A DNA stretch of 64,000 nucleotides, from assembly GCA_964417895.1 (NCBI GenBank), contig CAYQJS010000029.1, positions 1 to 64,000 on the forward strand. Reading direction: 5' to 3'. The DNA comes from CAYQJS01 sp964417895. GTDB lineage: Bacteria; Chloroflexota; UBA6077; SHYK01. The notes beneath the pieces are model-generated. The model did no database searches and was not told where the DNA came from. It saw nothing but the letters and a program-made list of their open reading frames with translations. How positions within the stretch are numbered: the stretch's first letter is position 1; the number at the start of each line of letters is the position of its first letter. Made by a program: the position numbers and the translations under genes. Positions 51,936-59,522 of this stretch are shown in pieces.

Positions 51936-53045
51936 GTGAACAACATCCGCGATCTTCCGACTCCGTGTCTCCTGATCGATTTGGATCGCTTCGAATTCAA
52001 TCTCGACAAGATGAGTCTCTTTGTGCGTCAGAGAGGCATTGCTCTGCGCCCGCATGCGAAGACGCACAAGTCCGTAGAAGTCGCTCGCCGTCAACTGGGA
52101 AAGGGCGCGATCGGGATCTGTGTCGCCACGATTGCGGAAGCAGAGCTGATGGCGCGCGCCGGAATCCGAGGCCTTCTCATCACAGCGGAAATGGTGGGAG
52201 AACCGAAGATCTCGCGGTTGATCCACCTCCTTTCTGACGCCCCTGACACGATGGTGGTCGTCGACGATGCGAGTAACGTGGGGGAGTTGCAGCGCGCGGC
52301 AGCGTCGGCCGGAATTCGGATTCCCGTCCTGATCGACCTGGACGTAGGACAAACCCGAACAGGGATTCTGCCGGGAGAGCCGGCGCTGCAACTGGCAGAA
52401 AGCATCGGGCGGGCACAACACCTGGCGTTGAAGGGAATTTGCGCTTACGCAGGGCACGTCGCCCATGTAACCGGTTTCGAGGATCGCGTTGCGAGCTCTC
52501 GACGGGCAATGGCGCAGGCCGTGGCCACGCGGGAGCTGCTCTCAAAACATGGACACAATGTGGAAATCCTGAGCGGCGCAAGTACCGGAACTTACAATAT
52601 CGACGCCGAAATCGAGGGAGTAACCGAACTGCAGGCCGGCTCCTATGTGTTCATGGACGTCGATTACCGACAGATTGGCGGGACCAGCGGCGCAGTTTAT
52701 GATGATTTCTCGCCTGCTCTGTCGGTCCTGTCAACGGTTGTTCACCGTTCGGGCCGCAAGGCGGTCGTTGATGCTGGGCTCAAAGCCTTTGCCACCGATC
52801 GAGCCTTCGGACCAGAGCCGCTCGCCCTGAGTGGCGTCACCTTTGAGTTTGCCGGCGACGAGCACGGGCGTCTGACTCTCCGCAATCCCACCCAAGACAT
52901 CCAGCTTGGCGATAGACTGCGCTTCATCATTCCGCATTGCGATCCCACAGTGAATCTGTATGACCGTCTTTATTGCGTAAGAGGGGAATTGGTGGAGGAC
53001 GCCTGGTCCATCATGGACCGGGGGGCAGGTGCGCCATATTTCTAA
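51936..53045 (+). CDS. D-threonine aldolase/D-serine dehydratase-like PLP enzyme (DSD1 family)
   Basis: A 369-residue fold-type III pyridoxal phosphate enzyme from a GTG six bases after the bicupin stop. Family marks: DLPTPCLLIDLDRFEFNLDK, ALRPHAKTHKS with the PLP Lys (about residues 37-46), CAYAGHVAH, SGASTGTYNI for phosphate binding, and IPHCDPTVNLYD, the His-x-Asp-type metal site of DSD1/D-threonine aldolase enzymes. Likely reaction: metal-dependent aldol cleavage or dehydration of a D-3-hydroxy amino acid. Codon choice is less GC-biased than the neighbours (more A/T third bases), which hints at separate acquisition. It closes the + strand operon, ten bases from a convergent gene. Confidence 0.88.
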   Translation: MNNIRDLPTPCLLIDLDRFEFNLDKMSLFVRQRGIALRPHAKTHKSVEVARRQLGKGAIGICVATIAEAELMARAGIRGLLITAEMVGEPKISRLIHLLSDAPDTMVVVDDASNVGELQRAAASAGIRIPVLIDLDVGQTRTGILPGEPALQLAESIGRAQHLALKGICAYAGHVAHVTGFEDRVASSRRAMAQAVATRELLSKHGHNVEILSGASTGTYNIDAEIEGVTELQAGSYVFMDVDYRQIGGTSGAVYDDFSPALSVLSTVVHRSGRKAVVDAGLKAFATDRAFGPEPLALSGVTFEFAGDEHGRLTLRNPTQDIQLGDRLRFIIPHCDPTVNLYDRLYCVRGELVEDAWSIMDRGAGAPYF

Positions 53046-53054
53046 CAATCAGAC

Positions 53055-54776
53055 TCACTCTCTGTCCCACAAATCCGTTCGGTAGCTTCCGTTGCCGGGG
53101 TGGATGTCCGCCTTTACGCCTTTGACGGCCATGGTGTTCCCGGGCTCCCAGTAAAGCGGTATGTGGACCACGTCCGAAGTGAAGATGTGGATCTGTTCCT
53201 GGAGCAGCGGAAGGCGAGCGCGTGGGTCGATGGTGCTGCCAAGCAGGTCGTAAAGCGCATCGGTCCGCGGATTCTGATAGCCGGAGCGGTTGCGGCCAGT
53301 CCAGCGGTTGGCCTCCGACGCCAGCTCGCGGCCGTCGTATCGGGCCGCCACGTCTCGGCCGTTCAGCGGCGTGTTGACGTTCGAGAGCAGGGGGCCGGGC
53401 CGCCGGACCGACTGCACCCGGTCCTCGAACACCGCCGGCGGCATGGGGTAGAAGGTGGCGTTCACGCCCACCCGCCTCCAGCCGTCGACCAGAATGTTGC
53501 CGACGGCGTTGGACGTCTGGGGGTTGGCCCATAGCTCCACGTCAAACCGCTCCCCGCTGGTGTGGACCAGAGCCTGCCCTGAGCCTGCCGAAGGGATGCC
53601 ATCGCCGCCGCGCGTCCAGCCTCCTTGCGCAAGGAGCTCGAGCGCGCGCGCCGGGTCATAGGGGTACTTGACGATCGATGATTCGAGCTGGGGACGCAGC
53701 GGGTCTGTGGGGTCGAACCAGCTATCGGCCGCGGGGGCGAGGCCACCAGTGGCCACCTCGGTGAGAGCCGCGCGGTCGATGGCGTGCGAGAGCGCTTTGC
53801 GAACAAGGACATCCGGCAATCCGTTCACGGGTCGTGCGAACTCTGGCCGCCTCATGGGCTCGATCTGCGCCATGCGCGGCAGCGGCTCGAAGCGGAGCTG
53901 GATGCCTCGGTTCTCCACCTGGCTGCGAACCGCGAGCACCACGTCTGGTTCGAGCACCTTCGGCATGATGACGTCGACCGACCCGGCCTGGATGTTCGCG
54001 AGGGCGGTGTTCGCGTCGCTGAAGTAGCGGACGATCACCTTCTCGAGCGGCGGCGCGCCCCGATGGTAGCCATCGAAGCGGGTCACCTCGATGAACGAGC
54101 CTTGCGCCCACCGCGTCAGCTGGTAAGGACCCAGGCCTACGAACTGCTCGCGAAACAGTGGGCTGTTGAGGAAGGCGTCCTTGTCCCGCCGATAGAGGTC
54201 TTCCATGAGGTGTCGGGGCAAGGGCTGGAGCGCAGTGGCCGCGCTGCCCAGGATGTCGACCGTCGACCAGTGGACGATAAAAGTGAGGGGGTCGGGGTTC
54301 GTGCCCGACTCCATCCGCCGGGCGACCCCGACATCGGCGTTGGGCAGCTCGCGGTCCCGGTTGAGCGTCAGCGTAAACATCATGTCGTCGCTGGTGAACG
54401 GCGCGCCGTCGTGCCACTTCAAGCCCGGCTTGAGCTTCCACTCAACGTCCATCGACCCGTCGGGGTTCACCCGCCAGGTGCCTCGCCCCACCGAAGGGAG
54501 CTCGACGGCCAGGCTCGCGTGCCCCACGCGCAGCCCGTCCTCTTGCACCAGCAAGTCGTGGGTCAGCCCTCCCGCTACCCCTGCGCCGCCGTCTGATTTG
54601 CCGTTGAATCCGAAGATGCTCGCGGGCTCGGCAAAGTCGGCGATGGTCAGTACTTTCGGAGCTTGCGGTGTTCCAGCGGCCGCGCCTTGTTGCGTGGCCT
54701 GTGGGCCCGGGGCACAGCCAGCCAGAATCAGCAGTGCGCCCGCGAGCATCGATAGCCTCGTCGCCCCATAGGTCAC
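53055..54776 (-). CDS. ABC transporter substrate-binding lipoprotein, family 5, with in-frame repeat insertion
   Basis: A 573-residue protein from a GTG behind ACAGGAGG. Signal SMLAGALLILAGC gives Cys21. Core: GSMDVEWKLKPGLKWHDGAP, FVGLGPYQLTRWAQGSFIEV; tail RTDLWDRE. It pairs with the gene at 56596 as a third subgroup (GSMDVxW, KWHDGxPFTS). Compared with that paralogue it carries eight extra residues (PSAGSGQA) in the sequence GGDGI-LVHTSGERF, and their DNA at 53571-53594 matches the family B palindromic repeat. The bicupin gene lies 31 bp upstream. Confidence 0.92.
   Translation of the reverse strand: MTYGATRLSMLAGALLILAGCAPGPQATQQGAAAGTPQAPKVLTIADFAEPASIFGFNGKSDGGAGVAGGLTHDLLVQEDGLRVGHASLAVELPSVGRGTWRVNPDGSMDVEWKLKPGLKWHDGAPFTSDDMMFTLTLNRDRELPNADVGVARRMESGTNPDPLTFIVHWSTVDILGSAATALQPLPRHLMEDLYRRDKDAFLNSPLFREQFVGLGPYQLTRWAQGSFIEVTRFDGYHRGAPPLEKVIVRYFSDANTALANIQAGSVDVIMPKVLEPDVVLAVRSQVENRGIQLRFEPLPRMAQIEPMRRPEFARPVNGLPDVLVRKALSHAIDRAALTEVATGGLAPAADSWFDPTDPLRPQLESSIVKYPYDPARALELLAQGGWTRGGDGIPSAGSGQALVHTSGERFDVELWANPQTSNAVGNILVDGWRRVGVNATFYPMPPAVFEDRVQSVRRPGPLLSNVNTPLNGRDVAARYDGRELASEANRWTGRNRSGYQNPRTDALYDLLGSTIDPRARLPLLQEQIHIFTSDVVHIPLYWEPGNTMAVKGVKADIHPGNGSYRTDLWDRE
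53571..53594. repeat. 24-bp family B repeat piece inserted in frame in a lipoprotein gene
   Basis: CCTGAGCCTGCCGAAGG-type sequence, as in the intergenic family B copies at 10170 and 20521, occupies exactly eight codons of the gene at 53055. The paralogue at 56596 lacks these codons. Confidence 0.75.
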
Positions 54777-54807
54777 AATCGCCTCCTGTCCCGCCGGCCG
54801 GGTGGCG

Positions 54808-55965
54808 TCAATCGTCCTTCAGGAAATCCTCGTCCCACTCGAAGTTCGGGTCGGTGTAGCCTGCCGCGGGCATCAAGGAGGTCAGGCCTTTCCTGGCCAG
54901 CTCCTCCTCGAACATCTGGCGGATCCATGGCTCTTCTCGGACGAACGGAATCACCTGCCGCAGATCCGGAGCGTTGCCCCACATCACCCCATAGCGCAGA
55001 GGTCGGGGCGGAAAGATCCGCAGCTGCCGGTTCTCGGCGGGGCCCGTGTTCACGTGCATGTGGTACCACTGGTTCGGGGGTACGAATACCGACCCCTCCT
55101 GCCAGGGGGCAATCACATAGTCTTCGCGGGCCGCGCCCTCGGGCCACATGATGATGAAGCCCTCGGCCTGCTGAATCCCCACGATGGTCACGCCTGGTCC
55201 GTGGCGATGGGCCGCCCGGTACCTGCGGGAGGGGAGGACCATCAGGCCGCTCCGCACGGCGGAGTTCGGGAACTGGATGCCACCGCTATAGGCCATGCGG
55301 CCCGCTCCCCCGTAGGCTTCCAGTTTGTCCCACAAGGTCAGGTCGGGGAAGAAGTTCGCATACCAGGTCTCGGACCGGCTCTCGAGCCCACTCACGCGGC
55401 GCTCCGCACGAACGGCCCTCGCCTCGGCGGAATAGAAACTCCCGTCGGCCTCATACAGCTCGCCGGTGTTCACGTAGGGGTTGCTGAAGAAGGCGTCGGG
55501 GTTCGGGTTAATGGACATGGCCAATGGTAGATAGCTGATGTGTAGCGTCAGGGCCGGTTGGTTCCCCCGCGTGTTGCTCAGCTGGTAGAAGTAGTTGTTC
55601 GGGATGCGGAACAGGCTGTGCTTTTGCCACTCGAACGTGACCTTCGGGTGCCCTTCGGCCCACACCGTGGCGAGCCCGTTTCCTTCCGCCACGTAGATGA
55701 CCTCTTCGAGGGCCATACGAAAGGGGGGTATCGTTTGTCCCGGCGGAATCTCGAGCACTCGGGACTCGGTGATGCCCTGGTAGCCCACCAGGTTGAGGAT
55801 GGCGGCAGGACACCCGCGCAGCGACCACCAGCCCCGTTCCAGGGCGCGAAGATCCTTGACGTAATAGTCCCGGTAGACGGGGACGTCCTGGGAGTCCAAC
55901 CAGAAGTCGTACGCCCCCACCGACCCAACGAGGTTCACGACCCGCGTGCCTGCATCTTTCACCAT
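54808..55965 (-). CDS. Divergent bicupin protein
   Basis: A 385-residue double cupin, start at 55965 behind GGAGGGGAT. N-terminal cupin: ITESRVLEIPPGQTIPP and ALEEVIYVAEGNGLATVWAE; the usual HxxxE pattern is weakened (FRMALEE has no His). C-terminal cupin: YRAAHRHGPGVTIVGIQQAE and VPPNQWYHMHVNTGPAENRQ with intact His ligands. Only the second barrel may thus hold metal, as in several other bicupins. The 22-bp gap to the small cupin upstream and 31-bp gap to the lipoprotein downstream point to one operon. Confidence 0.82.
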   Translation of the reverse strand: MVKDAGTRVVNLVGSVGAYDFWLDSQDVPVYRDYYVKDLRALERGWWSLRGCPAAILNLVGYQGITESRVLEIPPGQTIPPFRMALEEVIYVAEGNGLATVWAEGHPKVTFEWQKHSLFRIPNNYFYQLSNTRGNQPALTLHISYLPLAMSINPNPDAFFSNPYVNTGELYEADGSFYSAEARAVRAERRVSGLESRSETWYANFFPDLTLWDKLEAYGGAGRMAYSGGIQFPNSAVRSGLMVLPSRRYRAAHRHGPGVTIVGIQQAEGFIIMWPEGAAREDYVIAPWQEGSVFVPPNQWYHMHVNTGPAENRQLRIFPPRPLRYGVMWGNAPDLRQVIPFVREEPWIRQMFEEELARKGLTSLMPAAGYTDPNFEWDEDFLKDD

Positions 55966-55986
55966 GCGATCCCCTCCAGAGCGAGG

Positions 55987-56448
55987 TTAGCCGCGCTGAG
56001 CAACGGCAGATTGGTGCTGTTCGTCGGCATATGCGCTCCACCGTGTCGCTCCGTATGAGTCCAGCACCTGGAAGCCAGAGGCCCCTGCCGGGTTCTGCGC
56101 GGCTTCGCCCACCCGGTAGTCCACTCTGAGGATCTGAAGGGGCTCGTCGCCCGTGCTTTCGAACCAGTACTTCGTCCCAGCGGGGATGAGAAGGCCCTGG
56201 AATTGCTCCAGCTCACCCATGATCTTGTCGCCTTCGCCGTAGAAGATGGCCTTGCCCCCCAAAACGATCCAAGCGCCATCTTCAGCCGCATGGAAATGGA
56301 GGCTGTTCTTAACACCCTTGTCGAAGATCTGGATCTCGCTGACGGCCCGGTCGGTCTTGAAAAGGTAGAAATGCTTCCTCCCCGGGTCGCCCCGTCCATC
56401 GTCGACATGCGGTCCGGGATACTCAAACCTCAGAACTGGATCTGCCAT
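55987..56448 (-). CDS. Small single-domain cupin protein
   Basis: A 153-residue cupin, ATG at 56448 behind AGGAGCG. Core: NSLHFHAAEDGAWIVLGGKA with His-x-His and the Glu of motif 1, and IPAGTKYWFESTGDEPLQIL for motif 2. It resembles the small cupin at 804. It is the first gene of the cupin, bicupin, receptor set on the minus strand. Function not assignable. Confidence 0.83.
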   Translation of the reverse strand: MADPVLRFEYPGPHVDDGRGDPGRKHFYLFKTDRAVSEIQIFDKGVKNSLHFHAAEDGAWIVLGGKAIFYGEGDKIMGELEQFQGLLIPAGTKYWFESTGDEPLQILRVDYRVGEAAQNPAGASGFQVLDSYGATRWSAYADEQHQSAVAQRG

Positions 56449-56482
56449 TTATGGGATCGCTCCTTTTCTTAGATTTCGAATC

Positions 56483-56585
56483 TGTCATTCTGAGCCCGCA
56501 GGCGAAGAATCTGAAGTCGGGTATCGCCCTTTGGCCACCTGCCAGTACGCGCCTTCAGATGCTTCGCTGTCGCTCAGCATGACAC
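56483..56585. repeat. Dispersed palindromic repeat, family A
   Basis: Inverted ends TGTCATTCTGAGC and GCTCAGCATGACA, with GGCGAAGAATCTGAAG and CTTCAGATGCTTCGC inside. It separates two lipoprotein operon segments. Confidence 0.87.
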
Positions 56586-56595
56586 AGACCTTCTC

Positions 56596-58311
56596 TTACT
56601 CCCGATTCCACTCGAACACGTTCACCGTTCCTGTGTTGTTTACGAGCCGCGGCCCTTTCACTCCTTTCACCATCAGTATGGGAGCTACCTCCCAGTACAG
56701 CCAGAACATGCCGACGTCGCCAACCTGTTCCCGCACCAGGTCCCGCTGTAACGGCAGCCGTTCGCGTGGATTCATCGTGACCCGGAGCCGGTCCAGGAGC
56801 TCATCGACCCTCTGGTTCGAGAATCCGGTCCTGTTGTTCCCCTGATACCGGTTCTCCGCCGACGCGATCTCTCTCGTGTGCAGCCGATTGTCCATAAAGG
56901 CCTCCCAGCCTGGCCTCGTGAAGTAGAAGCCCGGCCGTGAGACACTCCACTCGTAGCTCCCCGCGATGGCAGCTGGGAGGAGATTGACGCGCGTGTCTGC
57001 CCCAATGTCCTTCCACCCAGCGGCTATCACACTCAGCGCGCGCTCCCTGTCGCCCCCCTGAGCACCGGCCACCTCCGTCTGGAACCTCTCACCGTCGCGC
57101 TCGTGTACGAGCACGCCGTCGGGGCCACGAATCCATCCTGCTTGGGCGAGCAGCCGTTGCGCCCGGCCGATGTCGTAAGGAAACTGCGGAATGGAATCTT
57201 CCGCCTCTTTGTAAAGAGCATCTTCCGGTGGAATGTAGCTGTCGGCCACTGGCGACAGCCCCGAAGACATCAAGTCAGCCAACTGCTGACGGTCTAGCGC
57301 ATGGTAGAACGCCTGGCGCACCAGGGTGTTGGGGAAGCCGTTGCGCGGTTGCGCTTTGTCGGGACGGAGCTGGGGGTCCAGGACGACTAGCTTCCCGCTG
57401 GAGCCGACCGTCACGAGATTGCCCGTTCCCTCCCACCGCTTCTTGACTTCGAGAGCAGCCTCCACGCCGAGTGGCGGTAGGGCCACGTCGACCGCTCCCG
57501 CGAGGATGTTGGCTATCATCGCATTGGTGTCCGGGACGAACCGGATGATGATCGTGTCGATCGCCGGTCGGCCCTTGTAGTAGTCCTCGAAGCGCTCGAC
57601 CTGGACGTGCGAGCCTTCCTCCCAGTGGACCAGACGGTAGGGCCCAAGCCCCACGAACTCTGAGCGGAAATACTCGTGATTGTCCAGCGCGGTTCTGTCG
57701 CCGGCCCGATAAAGATCGCCGAGCAAGTGCATTGGCAATATGGCGCCGCCGGGTGCTTGCCGGTCGGCCATAAAGTACTGGGACTTCCAGTGGACCACAA
57801 AGGTGGAAGGATCAGGCGCGCTCACCGACTCCATCAGCTTCCCGGCCTCACCCTGATTGGGGTAGGCAGGGTCCGCATAAACCGAGAAGCTGAACACCAG
57901 ATCAGCCGAGGTGAACGGCGTGCCGTCGTGCCATTTCGCGTTGATATGCAGGTGCCACGTAACGTCCATCGAGCCGTCCGGATTGAGACGCCAGGAGCCG
58001 TCTTCGATCGAGGGAAGGGCGACGGCGAGCTGGCCCTGATGGAAACCCGGCTGCCATTCGACCGTGAGGCCATCGTGCGTCAGAGGTGGGAGGTGTCGAT
58101 GACCTGAATCCCCCGGGATACTGGCGCCAATAAGACCCAGGCTCGGCGAGGGAGGCTGTCCGGGGATCGCGACGGTAAGAAGCTTCTTGGGCGCGGCGGC
58201 TTCAGGAGCAGATCTGCTGGAGACGTCGCGTTGCACCGCCGGAGCACATGCCGTCAGCAAGGAGATGAGCGCGAATGCGGCCAGGCTTCGACCCATAGGC
58301 ATCGCTATCAC
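56596..58311 (-). CDS. ABC transporter substrate-binding lipoprotein, family 5
   Basis: A 571-residue protein from a GTG seven bases after AAGGAGG. Signal SLAAFALISLLTAC gives Cys22. Core: GSMDVTWHLHINAKWHDGTP, FVGLGPYRLVHWEEGSHVQV, KGRPAIDTIIIRFVPDTNAM; tail NVFEWNRE. It is the closest paralogue of the protein at 53055. No permease adjoins it. Confidence 0.92.
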   Translation of the reverse strand: MIAMPMGRSLAAFALISLLTACAPAVQRDVSSRSAPEAAAPKKLLTVAIPGQPPSPSLGLIGASIPGDSGHRHLPPLTHDGLTVEWQPGFHQGQLAVALPSIEDGSWRLNPDGSMDVTWHLHINAKWHDGTPFTSADLVFSFSVYADPAYPNQGEAGKLMESVSAPDPSTFVVHWKSQYFMADRQAPGGAILPMHLLGDLYRAGDRTALDNHEYFRSEFVGLGPYRLVHWEEGSHVQVERFEDYYKGRPAIDTIIIRFVPDTNAMIANILAGAVDVALPPLGVEAALEVKKRWEGTGNLVTVGSSGKLVVLDPQLRPDKAQPRNGFPNTLVRQAFYHALDRQQLADLMSSGLSPVADSYIPPEDALYKEAEDSIPQFPYDIGRAQRLLAQAGWIRGPDGVLVHERDGERFQTEVAGAQGGDRERALSVIAAGWKDIGADTRVNLLPAAIAGSYEWSVSRPGFYFTRPGWEAFMDNRLHTREIASAENRYQGNNRTGFSNQRVDELLDRLRVTMNPRERLPLQRDLVREQVGDVGMFWLYWEVAPILMVKGVKGPRLVNNTGTVNVFEWNRE

Positions 58312-58334
58312 TTCCGAACCTCCTTATCGTCGTT

Positions 58335-58422
58335 CCGGTAGGGCGGTCCGCGCCTGCGGACCGCCGCTCGGCTGGCTGAACGCCTGCGTGGGGCGGGAGG
58401 GGACAAGCCCCTCCCCTACCGG
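58335..58422. mobile_element. 88-bp MITE-like element with terminal inverted repeats
   Basis: Perfect 9-bp terminal inverted repeats CCGGTAGGG/CCCTACCGG bound two internal hairpins: GGCGGTCCGC/GCGGACCGCC (58342-58351, 58356-58365) and GGGAGGGG/CCCCTCCC. No coding potential. This has the plan of a small non-autonomous element or a strong folded RNA motif. The remaining gap to 58509 shows no gene. Confidence 0.65.
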
Positions 58423-58509
58423 ACGAATAGGCCATGCACGTGACATCTGACCCACTGGCGACCGCTTCGTGCGTGGTCGCGATTCACGGCGCCGTCCCCA
58501 CGGTTGCCC

Positions 58510-59457
58510 TCAGGATTTCTTGAAGCCGCCGACGATTCTTTGCCTCTCTTCCTCGGAGCTGGTGACAAAGGAAGTGACGACGCGCCCTACCCGCGCGTCG
58601 TGGCCCTGAAACGCTTGCACGTCGTCAGGCGGCCGGATAGCAAAACCGCCTTGTGCAACGTCGACCCGCACGCCGATCGGATCCAGGATGTGGCCCTCGG
58701 CGTACACCCCAGAGGGTGTCGGGTAGGCGCCCAGCGCTCCCGCTTCCTCCGCCCGCCGGTAGATCTCCTCCGCATCATCGACGAAGAATCCGATATGGCT
58801 GAATCCCTCCCGAGTGAGCCCGCCGCCGCGGCGGATACTCGGGACATTGCATGCGAAGTTAATACGGCCATCGGTTAGAAAGATGCCCCCCGGCCTATTG
58901 TTGTCCTCAACGTGCGGGCTCCTGCTGTACACCACTTGCATGCCAAACACATTGCAGTAGAAGTCGACGATTTGCTCCTGGTGATAAGGGCCAGTTGCAA
59001 CGTGCTGAATCTTTGGCTTCGTCTCAGCGCGCGGTGCCCACGGGTCCGTAGGGAAGAAGGCTTTAGTGGTGTCTTGTGGCACGTCGATGCCGAACCCTCG
59101 TTCTGAGAGCTCGACACTGATTCCAATGGGGTCCAGCAGCTCGGCCTCGGCGTATTCTTCATCGGAGCGCTGTCGTCTGACTGGCCCCGCTATCGCGCCA
59201 TACTTCGGGGCGAGAGCTTCTATCTCCTCCAGATCGTCAACCAGGAAACCGATTCCCTGTAATCCCTCCGGTCGAAATCTCTCCCCCTTCACCCCCGCTT
59301 TGAGGATGGCCAGATTGACGTGGCCGTCTGTCAGGAACACACCATCGTCGGGACGTTGCAACACGACCTTCATGCCGAAGACATCGCAGTAGAAATCGGC
59401 CAACTTTGCAGGATCGTACGCCGCGGTCCTAATCTGCTGGATTCTTGCTTTCGTCAT
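58510..59457 (-). CDS. Two-domain VOC-family protein
   Basis: A 315-residue protein, ATG at 59457 behind GAGGGGTC; upstream residues in the open frame are not preceded by a site. Two glyoxalase/dioxygenase-type units are present: IQQIRTAAYDPAKLADFYCD...GFLVDDLEEIEAL...LLDPIGISVELSE, and IQHVATGPYHQEQIVDFYCN...HIGFFVDDAEEIYRRA...HILDPIGVRVDVA. In extradiol enzymes the iron is held by His, His and Glu in one domain. The second unit keeps two His but has Asp or Val where Glu is expected, so ring cleavage is uncertain. It lies between two lipoprotein genes on the same strand. Confidence 0.85.
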   Translation of the reverse strand: MTKARIQQIRTAAYDPAKLADFYCDVFGMKVVLQRPDDGVFLTDGHVNLAILKAGVKGERFRPEGLQGIGFLVDDLEEIEALAPKYGAIAGPVRRQRSDEEYAEAELLDPIGISVELSERGFGIDVPQDTTKAFFPTDPWAPRAETKPKIQHVATGPYHQEQIVDFYCNVFGMQVVYSRSPHVEDNNRPGGIFLTDGRINFACNVPSIRRGGGLTREGFSHIGFFVDDAEEIYRRAEEAGALGAYPTPSGVYAEGHILDPIGVRVDVAQGGFAIRPPDDVQAFQGHDARVGRVVTSFVTSSEEERQRIVGGFKKS

Positions 59458-59522
59458 AGTGACCCCTCCCTCGTTTCCCGCGCTTATAGAACCGGCCCGC
59501 TCGAGGCTTGTCAATCGCGAAT

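Noticed and set aside
50628..52466. 612-codon minus-strand open frame over a bicupin and the DSD1-type gene
   Set aside because: Antisense to two or three convincing genes; composition is typical of a GC-rich mirror frame.
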